Shown piece by piece: positions 1 to 13,570 of a stretch of DNA of 64,000 nt (the stretch's first letter is position 1; the number at the start of each line of letters is the position of its first letter). Origin of the DNA: Pratylenchus scribneri. Taxonomy: Eukaryota; Nematoda; Chromadorea; Rhabditida; Pratylenchidae. The stretch lies in assembly GCA_030063045.1 (NCBI GenBank), contig JAQSEB010000187.1, positions 496,001 through 560,000 of the forward strand, written 5' to 3'. Both the position numbers and the translations under genes were made by a program. The notes beneath the pieces are model-generated. The model had not been told where the DNA came from and did no database searches. It was given only the letters and a program-made list of their open reading frames with translations.

Positions 1-420
1 TTTAGTGCAATTACAAATCAGAATTACAATTTAGTGCAATTACAAATCAGAATTACAATTTAGTGCAATTACAATTCAGTGCAATTACAATTTAGTGCAA
101 TTACAATTTAGTGCAATTACAATTTAGTGCAATTACAATTTAGTGCAATTACAATTTAGTGCAATTACAATTTAGTGCAATTACAATTTAGTGCAATTAC
201 AATTTAGTGCAATTACAATTTAGTGCAATTACAATTTAGTGCAATTACAATTTAGTGCAATTACAATTTAGTGCAATTATAATTTAGTGCAATTACAATT
301 TAGTGCAATTACAATTTAGTGCAATTACAATTTAGTGCAATTACAATTTAGTGCAATTACAATTTAGTGCAATTACAATTCAGTGCAATTACAATTCAGT
401 GCAATTACAAATCAGAATTA
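1..420. repeat. Tandem array of a 16-bp unit
   Basis: About 25 head-to-tail copies of TTTAGTGCAATTACAA fill the left edge and continue beyond the window. The first two and the last copies are interspersed with a variant containing AAATCAGAATTACAA; single substitutions (TTCAGTGC, TTATAATT) mark a few central copies. No coding content. Confidence 0.97.
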
Positions 421-3400
421 CAAAAAAAAAAAACACTACAAATCAGAACAAGAGAAATTTTAATAATTGTAAAACGGGCTACACAAATGGATTAAAAATT
501 AAATTCTCCAGCAGGTCGCCTCTTTTTGTTGAGATGAGACATTTCCCCTTCCGGCAGAATGTGATCTTTCCCCATTTTCCTTCCATTTTTACCCATTTTC
601 ATATTTTTTTTGCCTCCATCCAAGTGTCATTTTATAGGCCCATTGGCCAATTCATCTTCGCCCAAACATTTCCAATTTCTTTTCCTCCCCCAAAGGCCAA
701 TTAAATCTTCGCCCCCCCCTCGGCAGCATCCCGTGACTTCCTCCTCTTTTCCTCTTCTTCGTTTTCCATTTTCCTCTTGGCCTTCCACTTTCGGTTGCCT
801 CCGCGAAATAATTTTTGCACTCCGTGGCCAACATCAACGTCGAATGGCAACGAAAGGGAATTCATTTTTAGTATTTTGCGGATTTATTGGTGGATTTGGA
901 TGGGAGGGGAGGATGAGCGGATTTAGGCCCCTTTAAAATAATCTACTGACTTTTTGGACAGGGCCAATTCCCGCATCGAATATATTTTTAATTTGCACGC
1001 GAATTTGGGTCCACCAAACAAATATTTGCCCAATCAAACATCACAATTCACAACGACCTTTTCCCCTCTCACAATTTGCCTCTTCAATTCAATCCCCTCC
1101 CTCCAATTTTCATTCCCTCCATCAAAATCCACTCAAATTCGAATTCATCCTTCCATCCATTGGAGAGTTTTGTGTTTTTTTTGTTGGCGGAATTCAATTT
1201 CCCTCCTCAATTTATCATCAACAAAATCCTTGCCTTTGGCCTCGAACACAAGGATCCTTCCTCCTTTTTGCCATTTTCTTCATTTTTTTTGGCCCATTCA
1301 AAAATTGTTGTTTGCTGCCGGCTGGCAAGAAGGATTTTCCTATTCCCTTTTTCCCATTTATTTTGCGGCAAAATGTGTGGGAGAAGAAAATGTTGTTTAC
1401 GTCTTTTTTGGCCCCTTTCCCCTCCACTCGTGCATTTCCAATTTTCCCCTTCGCCCTCCACCTTCATTTCCATCCCGAAAAGAGGCCACGGCGGCTGGCC
1501 AACCGGTCCCCTTGGCCTCTTCATATTCCTCCCTTTGGTGAGCGCACATTTCCTCCTTTCGGTGGCGCGGCTGGTTGGTTGGTTTGTGGAAAACAACCGG
1601 AGACCAAAAGGAAAAAATAGAGGGAAATGGAAGATTGGATGGATGGTCGGGAATGGATGGAATAAATTTGAGCAATGGAATGGGCCCCACTTTGATAAGG
1701 GAGGAAGAGGGAGTTGCCCCTTTCATCCATTTTTAATCCAACATTTTTGGCCAATATTATTCCCTCATCATTGCTATTTTCCACTTTTCACATTCTCCTT
1801 AAGACGATTTTGAATGGATTTACTGTGAGGAAAATGAAATTTTGAGAATTATAAGAAGAGAAAGGGGAAAGTAAAAATATTTTTTGAACTTTTTTGGAGG
1901 TCAATTCCCATTTAAAATTCGAAGCCACCCCTTTTCAAAAGATGGAAAATTTGCATTTTTAAAATTTCCTTCCCTCAAATTTTTTTATTTTGATATTTTC
2001 CCCCAAAATAACCTTCAAAAAAAGACCATAATATGTATAATTTTTCTCACGTCGATTCATAAAAAAACAGAAAAACATAAATGCACAATTATGGAAGGAA
2101 AGAATGAAGATGAGATGGCTTGGGGCAATTTTACATTTTCTTTTTTACCGAAGGAATCACGGGGTTTCTGTAATCTGTATCCAAAAAGGAAAATGATGGC
2201 TTCAAAAAGTGGAAAAAATGTGGGAAAAGGTGGACACGGACAGCAGCAATTGGCATTGAGCCCAATTGGACAGGCTGGCTGGAAAAAAAGATGGATGGAT
2301 TGTTGTGGATTCCCAAACAAAACACAACTTTTTGGGGCCCAAAGCCAACACAAAATTCTGACAATTGTCCCACTTCTTCCCCCCTTCATTTTTTGTTCTT
2401 TGTATTCTAATCCCCAATGGATTTGAGACTGGGATTTTGGCCAAAATTACTCAAAACTTGGCAGGATAAATTCCATCACCGAAAGGAAGAGGTCAGCTGA
2501 TTGGCAGCGGCAATTTATAAATTGGCAATTTTTATAGGCCCATTTTGTGTTGAGTTAATTGATGACGATCTCCCACTTTACATTAGCCAAGAATTAAAGA
2601 AATCTTTTGATGGGTTTCATCCCAATTTCACGCCAATTCCACCATTAAATCCGCCCCAAAATTTTTCTATATTTAATCCAAAAAATTGCCATCCAATTTA
2701 TTTCCCCATTAAAAAGCAGCAGTTGCATTTGCTTCCATTTAGGCCAATTCCTTCCTTTCATTCCATCTATGGCCAATAATAATTATTTTTATGTTTTATG
2801 ATTGGCCTTTTCCTGTGCTTTGCTGGGCCCTTTCCTTTTGTTGGCCTTTTACATTTTCCCTTCGCACATTTTCCCAATTCCCACGTGTTTGTCCTGGAAA
2901 ATCAGTCTCAGTCATTCGTCTACGTTCATCACTGTTAAATGGTGTAAAAATGTAAAATGGTCTGATTGAAAAATGCCACTGACTGTTCAAAACTTGTTGT
3001 TCGGCTCATTCATTTTTAGTTTGTTTGTGTTCTTGTTTTCCAACCATTTTCCACAAATGTTTTGTGCCTGTTTTTTTTATGAATGACTAATGTGAAAAGG
3101 AGGATGATCCACAGATGGAAGCCGCCAGCCGCCATTTTCAAACACAAAACAAAACTCGTGACCCTCAACTATACCAACCAACCATATTCCCGTACATTTT
3201 CCCCCACCCTCACCGGCAGCCTTTTTAAAGTGTTGACTGTGCCAATTTGACGCACCACAAGCTTTTAAAGCCTTTTACCGCGAAAACGTAAACAAAATTT
3301 CCCCATTAATTATATAAAAGCCCTCAATAACTTATTTTAAAAGTGCTTCTTCTTCTGATGCTTTTTCAATTCAATTTAAAAAACGGCCTTTTTAAATGAT

Positions 3401-5952
3401 CGTCGATCATCATTCGGTCCCATTTTAATCCACAATCTTTTTGTTATTTATAATTTTGTGTGCCATTTGGACACTACAAAGGGAAATTTGTGGTGCGCGA
3501 AAGGCAAAACGGCAAACAAAAGAGGCTCAAATGAATGAATGGAGGGGATTGGGGTGGATTATTTTGTTTGGGGAAAAGTAAGGCCAAAAAGTTTGTGAGG
3601 GGTTAATTGGCCATGACCAAAGGAAGGCCCTCCATTCATTTGTTTGCTTTCGGTGTATGCCTCTCGACCAAAGACCCACTGGCGCCTCGCAAAGCTTCAA
3701 CCACCCATTTTGCCTTTATTTTCCCTCCTCCTTTGGGGCTCCGCATTCTTCTATAAATATTTGTCCCCAACTCGGCTTCTTCTCAGGTTCCTTCCCTTCA
3801 TTCCCAATTCCTCCTTTTCCCATATTTTCCATTTCCTCGTCCAATTCCCCCCCCCCCCCCCAACCCACTTGTGGCCAATTCATTCTTCCTCCTCTCCCCC
3901 ATACAATCCCCACCGCACACCCAAAAGACCATTCTCCGGCCAATTCATTATTTTATTTTGGCCAAATCATTTTGCACTTTCGCCTTTCCCATTGCCCCCT
4001 CTTCCATTTGACAATATATTCCCCTTCCACAGGCACATCTCCTCTTCACAATTTTTTCAACCACCCAATCCCCCTTCCATCCCAATTCCTCCTTCATTCA
4101 CTTTTTCATTGAGAAACGGCGCGTCAGCCGTCAGCTGTCAATTCCGTGTGGCCAATTCATATACACAAATTCTTTATTTCAAGTCCGGCGGCTGGCTGGA
4201 CGATCAAGAATCGAGTATAGTTTGAAGAATCCCTCATCCAATCCAGATCCAGAGCACAGGTTGAAGCCATCCCGTGCCGGGCCAGCTGATCCTTGGTCAA
4301 TCATTGTCCATCCATAACAATTGCAATCAGCAACACAGCATTTGGAGCATTATGTATGCTTTGAGGCCCCTTTCCCCCATTCCCTCCTTTTCCTGTGCTG
4401 TGCAATTGTTGGAAAACAAAATTGGATGTTGCATCATTCTCCCCTAATAATTCCGAGGGGATTTGCAATATAAAATGGGAGGAAACTAACTAAAAACAAT
4501 TATTCAATGGGGAATAAGTAAATCCATTGATCTTCCAACCACCTTCTGCCCCCACCAAAAAACGTACAAAATCGAGAAGGGCGCGCTGAAGGGCATTCAT
4601 TCATTCATTCTCCCCCCAACCACTTTTAATCACTTTCCCTTTTCCCACCATTTTTGTGCTGCTGTTGTGAATGAATTGCTTATCTCAAAATTCCCATCTC
4701 CTCAACCATTTTTATTATCAGCGAATTTACCCGTTATAGCCAGGCTCCCTAAAAGGCAGCCTCCCCTCCGTCTTGCCCGATTCTCGCACTCGAAAATTAT
4801 TATTACGAGCAGTGGAGCTGACAAACAATCGGCCAAACCCCTTCCCCCCCTCATTAAGGGGTGTTGTTTTTGCAGCCGTCCTATTTTCCTCCTCCCACCT
4901 CCTTTAGCATCTTGCTTATAATGGCAGCAGGGGGGGTCCGCCTCATTTAAGCCTCTCTCTGCTGCTGATAGCACCGGGGCGGGCTTTTCCCCTCCCTCCT
5001 TTACACCATTTCCATTTGGCCAAGCCATTTTCCCTCCATGTTTGTCATTGGCCGGCTTCCCTCAAATATGGCCAAGCCTCCCGGAGCATGGCCGCAGAGG
5101 AGAAATGGGACGATGAACATGAGGAATGCGGGGAAATACACAAACACATTTGGCCATTACGGCTGCAAACCACAGCTTGTTATGGGCCATTTTTAACGCA
5201 GGCATTCTCACATCCATTCTCACACATCTTTTCAGCAGCCTATTCAACGCCCCCAGGGGCAGCCGAGGTTGATTTACCCGCATCCCCCATTTCCGCCATA
5301 AATTGCTATCGTTACATTCACATTCGCCTTTTTTACCCAGAACACACATTCCATGCCCATTTTTTTGTTTTTTTCTCTTTCAAAAACGAATCCATTTGAG
5401 AGCAAAGAGCATCAATGGAATTTAACCTAGCATTTAAACCATTTTTAAAAGGACAAAACTATTTTTATTTTTTAATATTTCTCTGACAATTTTTTCCATC
5501 CCATGATAATCATCCGCCTTGGCCAAGATTGGCTGTTGAATTCCTCTTTTTTAGATTAAATCTTTATCAGTCACTTAAAAAAAGTATAAAAGTGCATTTT
5601 TTAAGATAAGCGTTTCAAAGATATCCGTATAAAAACCTTTTTCTTTCGTTAAATAAGGCTTTTCATTACTGTAAAGTGGACCATTCATTTGCAAAAATTT
5701 CAAATATTAATTTTTCGCAATTTATTTTTTTTTTAAAACGAAAACTACAACAATTTTCCGAATTCAATCGAGATCGAGACGAGATTGATCTCGACGAGTT
5801 TAGAATTCAACAATCAATTATAGTCCGTATCTGCTGGATTATCATTTTTTCCTAAATTCGCGAACTCTAATTCCTATTAGTTATTTTCCAAAATCAAAAT
5901 TCACCTCAATTTTTTCAGAAAAAAAACAATTTAAATTTTAAAAATCCCAACA
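421..5952. other. Gene-poor 5.5 kb, no supported gene
   Basis: Pyrimidine-rich, low-complexity DNA with frequent CCATTTTCC, GGCCAATT and CATTCATT words and a C-run near 3847-3860. Open frames exist on both strands but overlap each other, are dominated by F, P, S and K from the base composition, and none continues across splice sites or resembles a family I know. The last few hundred bases are the upstream region of the next gene. Confidence 0.6.
5908..5918 (+). promoter_or_regulatory. Candidate trans-splice acceptor
   Basis: AATTTTTTCAG matches the nematode acceptor consensus, has no matching donor in a credible upstream exon, and lies 35 bases before the ATG at 5953. A spliced-leader site is inferred. 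Confidence 0.45.
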
Positions 5953-8382
5953 ATGTCTGCTGAATGCCAATTGGAAAGCATCCATCGAATCCACGTGTTG
6001 CGCACGGAATTGGAGAAGTCACTTTTGCGTGCAAATGGTGGAAGCAACGGGTCCGAAACCATTTCACAACAAAGAACTGATGAAAAAAGGCCTCTGAATG
6101 TGCTCTTCCGGTCGGGCGAGGCAGCCCAAATCCAAATTTCGGTAAGAAATAACACAAAATTGTTTAATAAATTCAATCAAAACATTAATTTCAGGGTCAT
6201 CCACGTGCCGCTTTCGCTGCCAACAAATCGGATCCAACTTTCTCTGATGAACATCCCGCGCATCATCAAATCATGGCCCCTTCATCGCCAACTTCTCGTT
6301 TTACGGTTTCGCCAACGCCAAATGCCATCCCTGCAATGACTGATGAGAGAAAACAACGAACAAACGGGGAAACGCCAAAGCCAAGGCCATTGCGTGTGCT
6401 GATCACTCGTCAAAGCGGAGAAGAAGAAGAAAATGCGGCCTCGGCTCCGATCAAATCAATCACTATCCCAATGGCCAATTTGGTGACAGCCTCCTCACCC
6501 GCATCCTCCATTGACTCCGGCGTTGGTGGGGAGGTTGCTTCACCCGGAATAATTACCAACAACAATGGCAATGAATTCCATCTGTTCGGCAGTCCATCTT
6601 CACCGTCCGGCTTCCCTTCATGGGCCACCATCCCAAAGGCAAAACGACGCATTTTCAACTTCTTCAACACTGAATTGTCACCGGTCATCGACGCATTGGC
6701 ATTGCCGACCGCAAAGACAGATTCTCAAAATGGAACGCCATTGAAACTGCAGGAACCACCTTCGGGAAAGGTAAGCGATTTCCGATTTCCATAATAAAAT
6801 ATTTCCGCCAAAAACAAATTAATTTCCATCCTAATTTAAATAATAAATCTAATAAAAAAAAACAGAAAATATCAGTGGCGGTGGGGCTTCCTTCCCCCAC
6901 TAATTGCAATTCATTCTCCCTTCCATCCATCCATCCCAACTGCCGCTGACAACTATTTTTAGTCGCACAAATTAACACACAAACACACATAAAACATAGT
7001 AGTAGCAGCGCGGTTGGATGGAGAGGATATTCATTCATTTGCCTGCTGCTCTGCTGTATTCGGCTCCCCCCAGCAAAGCCCCCATTAGTGTGGTCTTGGT
7101 TAGTTGGTTGGAGGTCTTTGGAGCTTGTTAATCCTAATCCGCTCCCCACAATTCTCCGTTCTTTGCCCTTCTTGGCCATGGCCACATTCAAATCCCTCTT
7201 TTATACTATTTATGGTTGGTTGGTTGGGCTGGTTACATTTTCCATTCGCATTGAATGTGAATGAATGCCAAATGGCCATTGAGGACAGAATGTGGAGGAA
7301 ATAGGAAGGAACAAAGCGGTGGTTGGGCACAAATGCAAATCGGCCCTTATTATAGGAGGGGGGGGCGGGGGGGGGGGGTATAGGAAAGAAGATTAAATGT
7401 TTGCAGAACTAAAAATTGGGGGAGGGAAATTTTATTAAAATTGGAATAATTTTTAATTTAATTTTCAGCAACACGGGTTTTTGTTCAAATCAACGCCATT
7501 CTTGCGGGAAAATCAACAACAACAACAAAACATCGAGGGAAATAACGGGTATTCTTCCTCAACTGCCTCCTCCACCTCAACAATTTCGCCGACACCGCCA
7601 TCAACCAATAAGGACGACAATGAGCCTAATAAAATGCCTTCGCCTCAACGGCAAAATGATGGTCAGCAACGCGAAGAGGACCATCCACCGGTGAACGGGT
7701 TGCCTCCAAGAGCCGGCACAATACCACCGTTGAAAAGCATTTTGAAAAAGCCAAAACCGGCAGCTGAAGGTGCTCACACAGATTTGCCCAGAAACCATCA
7801 ACGACGAATGCCAACAAGGTCAGTGAAATAATTCGGAATTAAATAAATCAAATTATCAAATATTTTATCAGGATCTTCTTGTCCCGATCGATCTCTGAGG
7901 TTTTGCCGCCGCCAAGCAGCCCTTCCTCATTCTTCGGCGGATCCATGGCCGACTTCAATGCAGCAATCCTCGGCGAATTGACCTCCTTTCCATCACCACC
8001 GATCTCACATTTGGACGTTTTTGACGAGCATTTGGAACAACAATGCGGAGAAGAATTTACGGCGGCACAGACAAAAGGCAATTCATCGCCTTCGACCTGC
8101 TCTACGGATACCAATGGTAATCATAAATTACTAAAAATTGATAATGGTCTGCTAAATTCAGAGAATAGTGATGCCGGCGGTTCAATTGTGAAGAAACGTG
8201 TCTCCTTCTCTGAGCATGTCCAAGCCCGCATTTACCGTTCCAATTCCAGCATTTTGGGCCAACGCCGAAAAAATGAGAAAAAGTCAAAACAACGAAGCAA
8301 TCGACGCTGCAATTCCGACGAATTCGAAGGAGGATCCAGTTGCGAAATGGACTTGGGGAGCGAGCCCGGATGCAAATCGTGA
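5953..8382 (+). CDS. Putative protein phosphatase 1-binding protein
   Basis: Four exons (5953-6141, 6195-6770, 7469-7818, 7872-8382) join in frame to 541 residues. I do not recognise the family. The protein is mostly low complexity, rich in S, P, N and Q, with no signal peptide or membrane segment. Two short motifs stand out: SILKK near residue 345 and KKRVSF near residue 480. [GS]IL[KR] (SILK) followed further C-terminally by RVxF is the paired docking code of many protein phosphatase 1 regulators. The RVxF block continues into a conserved-looking basic stretch (SEHVQARIYRSNSSILGQRR) with a second SIL. The start is the first ATG after a candidate trans-splice acceptor at 5918. Intron 2 (about 700 bp) carries a G-run near 7350-7378. 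PP1 binding is inferred from motifs only. Confidence 0.75.
7350..7379 (+). repeat. G-homopolymer tract in intron
   Basis: A nearly pure run of G (broken by one C) lies in intron 2 of the PP1-docking gene. It is a likely sequencing and length-variation hotspot, with G-quadruplex potential. Confidence 0.8.
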
Positions 8383-9961
8383 GCCCAAAATTAATGTTTA
8401 AAAAATTAATATTCTTCCATAAATTAGATCACCGCCAATTTGCCGCACTCGAGAACCACCATCGGTCTTTTCTTCGCATCCGGCCAATAATTCCGGCTTC
8501 TCCGTTCTGGCACAATAAAAGAAGAATAAATTGGATGGGAAGATGAAAAACACAACGAGGATTAAATTAATTTAATATTTAGTTTTATTATTATGATTGA
8601 CTCGTGTATATACCGCATATTTTTGTTAATTATCTATTTTATTATTATTTTCCACTGGAGGAAGTGGACGGCGGTCTAATGCCAAAATATGATCAACAAT
8701 CCATCTTGATCTTTATCTACCGCCCCAAAAACAAATCCCAACGTCGATTGTTCCTTGTTAGACTTATTTTAGCATAGACTCAATTCCACACATCCTCTTC
8801 ATTCTTTAATAAATATATAAATTTGATAAAAATATTGATTATTAAACTCTTCATTCAATTATGTGAAAAATATTCCAATTAATATGGATTTGCAATTTTT
8901 AATTAAATTTATTCCACCCCAATTGGCTTTACTATTAAATTTGTATCAAATATTAATAGGAACGGGAAATCCCAAAAAAAATTGCGTGTTAATAAATTCA
9001 ATCCTCTCGTCGATTCCTCAAATATTTAAATGTTTAAAATTGTCGATAAATACCACCACCCGTAAATAAGCCCTCCATTTCCATCCCCTTCAATTCTACA
9101 ATGATTGTATATTTTTACACTATTATTTTACGGATATGATAAACAAATAATTAATTGCGATTATACATTATATTGGTGGTTTTGGCTTGAATATCAGGTT
9201 TTTTAATTAATTTAAAAAAATTGCTATAAAATATGTTAGCCAATCCATGGTTTTCGCTATTCCGGCCTTCTTCTAGCCGCTTATTGCTTGCCAGCAATAT
9301 TTATCGAGCGGCGTACGCATCCCCCGAAGTGTCAATACGCTACATAAGTCTCTCGGTTGACCTAGATATTTCCCAAAAATCCTTTTCTCTATGCTCCAAC
9401 CACTTCTAATTTCTATTGACAAAATTGGGAAATGCTTTACTAAACAATGGGTATTAAGTCTTATACTCTCACATAGTCAGTTGGAGGCCTAAAGGCAGAA
9501 GCTGTCAATCCATTGCCAGTCGTCGAAGCGGATGAAGCCCTTTGGGGACGACCAGCCAGCGCCCATTTCCAACTAACTTTAATCCCGTTGGCTATACCCA
9601 TTCCCCCGCTCCTTTCTTTCCTTCCCATCTCATAAATTCTATTCTTTCCGCCCGCTCGATTCGCACTCATCCCTTCCCTATCTATCCATCTGTCGTCATT
9701 TTAGAACAATAAATTGTAAATAGGTGAAATTAGACCCTATATTGTTAAGCTATAATTTTTATATTTTTCACAGATTAATACTAGATTAGTAAAAATGATT
9801 TATTGCGAATGACCGAGCCGCCATCTTCTTTATTCAACCGTAAGTATTTTATATTACGTGATGAAAAAATCAAACATACTTTTTAGTAATCTATTCACCA
9901 AATTGACTTCATCATATTCATCAAATAACATTATCAATCAATCATCGAACGAGAGAAGAGA
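8383..9961. other. 3' UTR and intergenic region, no gene seen
   Basis: The first 430 bases are AT-rich and contain AATAAA-type signals (near 8806), fitting the 3' UTR of the preceding gene. Around 9240-9700 lies a less AT-rich patch. An antisense frame there shows no splice structure and no recognisable protein, so it is not called. Confidence 0.5.
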
Positions 9962-12900
9962 ATGGTGGAATTATATGAACTGAAATTGATGCCAATCGAT
10001 GCTGAGAATTGCTGGCCGCCCGATATCGACCAGCACGTTGCGCAGTTGGACTTTGGAACTTCGATGATGATGGATGGCCAGAGCATTTTTGGGAGTTTAA
10101 TGGTTGACCCAACAGTGAGCACAGATTCGGTATTACTCATTATTAATCATCTTGATTAATGGTTATATTTATAAAAATTTAGCTTGATATGGACACAATG
10201 TTGCGAAGATGTCAGGACAATAAAAACAACGATTACAAATTGACATTCGAAGACAGCGGCCAATGGACGACCAGTGGAATTGGAGGCAGCTTTACAACCA
10301 CGACGAATACAACTACGGCAAGTCCACCGATGCGAGAGAGCAGACGGATGTTGAACAACATGTTACGGAAAAAAGGGAATAACAACAGCATTTTGCATCA
10401 TGATCGGGACAATCACAATTTGAGCTTAAAATTGCTGGAAGAATTGAACAATGGCGGCGGTGCATCCAGCGATGATGAAGATGAACTTGGCCAACATCGA
10501 CAGCGAAAAGCGAAAATTAAGGCAATGAACTGGCGCGACAAATTATTTGATGAAATCCTGAACAACAATGGAACTGCTGGGAAATCCACCAATGACCAAA
10601 ATGCAACAGAAACAAATGGATTTGGCGAATTTACAACATGGAGTCGAATTAGCAGAAAATCGGTGGAAACAATGCAACCATTCAACTCGGATAATGTAAA
10701 CAGGTTTGTTAGAATTTATTGCATTAACCAAAAGTAAATCAATAATTTTAAGTTTGCCCGAATTGAATGAAAATAACAAGAACTGCCCTCAAGAAGGTGG
10801 TGTTGGCTATTATTCGAGCAAAGCAAATTCTTCGCCAACAATTGGACGAAATCATCCAGCCAAATTATCAACAGCAGAGAAGAGCGGCGAATTAAAAAAG
10901 GCGGCAGGAAATTTGGTTACAAATTTTATGGAAAATTTCAAATCCAAAGATGATGAAGAAGAAGAGCCGCAACCCATGGATTATGAATATTCCGAAGTTT
11001 ATTTGGGAAATGGCCGTTACATTGACATGAATGATAATGGTCAGTGGATGAAATTGTTAAATTTAATTCGTATTTTTCATAGAAATTGGCTTTGTCCCGC
11101 CGAGTACCGCAGCAATTCAACAAGGAAGAAGGAATGGACCAAATGTGAATTGTAGAAGAAGTGAATCCGCCATGAACGGCCTCAAATCCAACAGCCCAAG
11201 AACTTTTGCCGATCTCTCACCCAGCCGAACTGCTCCAGATTTGAAATTCATTGCTTTATCCCATAAAGTGAGAATATTATTTAATAAATTATTTATTTTC
11301 TTTTTTAGGTTCCAAGCATTTGCAATTCATCAACTTCGTTCGAAAATTTGCTGAAAAAGGCAAAAAGTGGCAATTTTAATGAGATGCTTCAATGTTGTGC
11401 TGGCTCGGAACGAATCGTCTCGGAAAATGTGGAGGGCGGCGGCAGTGTTGACGAAAGCGACGGAATTCCCGACTCTGGTCTTGGTTCTTCACATTCCGAA
11501 GGTTTGTCTGATTAATTATTTAACCTCAAATCACATAATAAATTTTCACTCAAATTTTAGGTCCTTCTCACATTGAGGATTGGCCTTCACTTTCGATTCT
11601 TTTGCCGAGGTAAGCTAAAAGAAAGTTTTCTTTAAAATCGCAGCAGCTGTCACCGAATTTAATCCTCCACAAAATCCTCCACTACTCTTTATAATTGCGG
11701 GGGAAACTTCTACTTCTTTTCGAATTTTGCTTTCAAAATGGCACAACAACTGTCGTTGTTTTAGTCACATTGGCTTTTGTTTAGGCTCTGGGTATAAGGC
11801 TGGTGGGGGAGCGCTTAAATAACCAAAACTGAGAATTGATGTATGGGTATTTTCGGCAAAAAAAGTTTGAAAAACCCGAAAGAAGATTATTACTACAAAG
11901 ATGGAAATTAAAAAAATGGAAAAAACAATTAATCTTTTTCACAAAAAAACCATCACATAATTTATAGATCTGTGGTCGATGCCTGCTCCTTCTTCAAAAG
12001 CAACAATTTCCTGCTCAGTGGTTCTTCGAATAGCATCGAGCGGCGGTCACCTCCACTTCCTTCACATCCTCCCCGCTCGTTCACTTCCACCGGAATTCGC
12101 CGACTGAGCAGATGGGCCGAAAGTGTGGAAGACAACCACCACCAACATCATCGACCGGCCACATCCTGCTGCCCAAATTGCCTGAGCGGAGGAAGCAGTA
12201 CAATGAATTCGGCGGATGGAGGCGACATTTGCCGTAGTGCCATTTTGTTACAAAGCCGGCACCGGACAGACCAACTGGCAACACAGAAAATGCGTCTTCA
12301 TGCCAAAGAACTGGCCATGATCGGGCTGCCCCTCTACGATCAAAAACGCAATTTGGTGGAACGAGTGGTCGAGGGCGTGGCTGAGGTGCTCCGTGGTGGC
12401 TCTTGCATTGTACTGTTGGCTGCATTGGAGAAATTGCTTGAAGATGGACTCAAAATGGGCAAAAAACCATGGGAGGCGGTTCGTGGAGTCACTGGACCAG
12501 GTTTGTGGGATCGAAATTTGTTGGTTATATAATATTATAATTAATTTATATAGAAAATTTTTTTTAAAAAAATCAGAAAAAATATTTAAATTTTCTCCCG
12601 GAAAATCCATAAATACAAATTGTTTTTTCAGGTCCTGTCACAGCATCCGTGTTCCAACTCATCACGGATCTGGAGGCTATCGAGAAGCCAGAAAATTCTC
12701 GAATCAGTCATTTCCTGCAAGGACTTGTCACTCTACATTCCCTGGATGGCTGGTTTTCGTACATTGTGCTCAAGGAGAATGTCCTTCGCCAATTCTACAT
12801 GGAAAGTGCATTCTTCATTGGCGCCCACACAACTTACCGAAGCCTCTTTGCCCGCTTTGTGGAATGTTTGGAACTGCTTTCTGTCCTAAATCAATGTGGA

Positions 12901-13570
12901 TTGCGCAAGAGAATGCAGCAGAAAAGGAAACAATTTTCAATGAATTCAATTGAAGCAGCAAAAATGCCCAGCGATTCACGGATTCCAAAAAGCTCTTCAA
13001 TGCCCACAAAATTGACCAAAACGACTATGGATGAGGAGAAAAAAGCGGCGATTGGTATTTATTTTCTAGCAGAGTTAATTTAATAATTAATTTTTTAAGA
13101 TTCTGATTTGGCCACAACAAATGTCCCAGAAATTGTTGAGCCAGCCGAATGCCACCAGCAAAACAATGAAACACCAAAACAGTCGAAAATTCCAATATTG
13201 AGGTTTATTTTAATGAAATAATTAAACTTGTTGATTTAATTAAGGTCAAGAAGTAAATCAAATTCGCTGCTGAAGAGGTCCCATTCATCTAGTCTCCGGA
13301 CGACACCAACCCGCGTTTGTCAAGTTGCAGAGGCGGTTGATGAAAATGAGTGCCGATTGGGCACTGTTTTGCCAGCACAAAAAGGCGAAAGTGTTCGTGT
13401 TCTTTCGGTAAGAAATATTGGGGAGAAGAATGGTTGATGATTTTGGTTTTTAGGTTCGTGGTCTCTATTCGCGTTGTGCACGATTCGGATCAAATCTGCG
13501 AAGAGGAAATTTGACAATTCAAAATGGAATTTTGCCGACAAAGAAATTGGTGGTGATGGATGAGAAATAA
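9962..13570 (+). CDS. unc-14: RUN-domain protein, UNC-14/RUSC-like
   Basis: Eleven exons (9962-10129, 10183-10703, 10753-11039, 11083-11267, 11309-11501, 11561-11609, 11968-12500, 12632-13054, 13100-13202, 13245-13407, 13454-13570) join in frame to 913 residues. The first 580 are low complexity and acidic or Asn-rich. Residues about 594-735 form a RUN domain: NLVERVVEGVAEVLRGG, then KPWEAVRGVTGPGP, then an aromatic LDGWFSYI segment and a final ECLELLSVL helix. The spacing resembles RUSC1/2 and C. elegans UNC-14, a kinesin-1 cargo adaptor partnering UNC-51 and UNC-116 in axons. The last 60 residues (KGESVRVLS, then GILPTKKLVVM) could be a divergent SH3 domain as in RUSC proteins, but this is weak. 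The RUN assignment is firm; orthology to UNC-14 is likely, not proven. Confidence 0.75.
11610..11967 (+). other. Long intron of the RUN gene
   Basis: Of the gene's ten introns, most of them about 40-60 bp, this one (358 bp) is the longest. It holds AT-rich sequence with no repeat or reading frame that I recognise. Confidence 0.6.

Noticed and set aside
1..420. CRISPR-like array at the left edge
   Set aside because: The 16-bp units are contiguous with no unique spacers; it is a simple tandem repeat in a eukaryotic genome.
954..1813. Overlapping plus-strand frames of 195 and 245 codons
   Set aside because: They overlap in different frames, are mostly F, P, S and N from pyrimidine-rich DNA, and have no splice structure or recognisable family.
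1884..2426. 180-codon plus-strand frame with an antisense partner
   Set aside because: Both strands are open in several frames and composition is low complexity; no start context or homology.
3644..4225. 193-codon plus-strand frame rich in P, F and S
   Set aside because: It spans a C-run and is open in two frames; it reflects composition rather than coding.
9461..9670. Minus-strand 69-codon frame in a less AT-rich patch
   Set aside because: No splice partners and no recognisable protein; it stops shortly on both sides.
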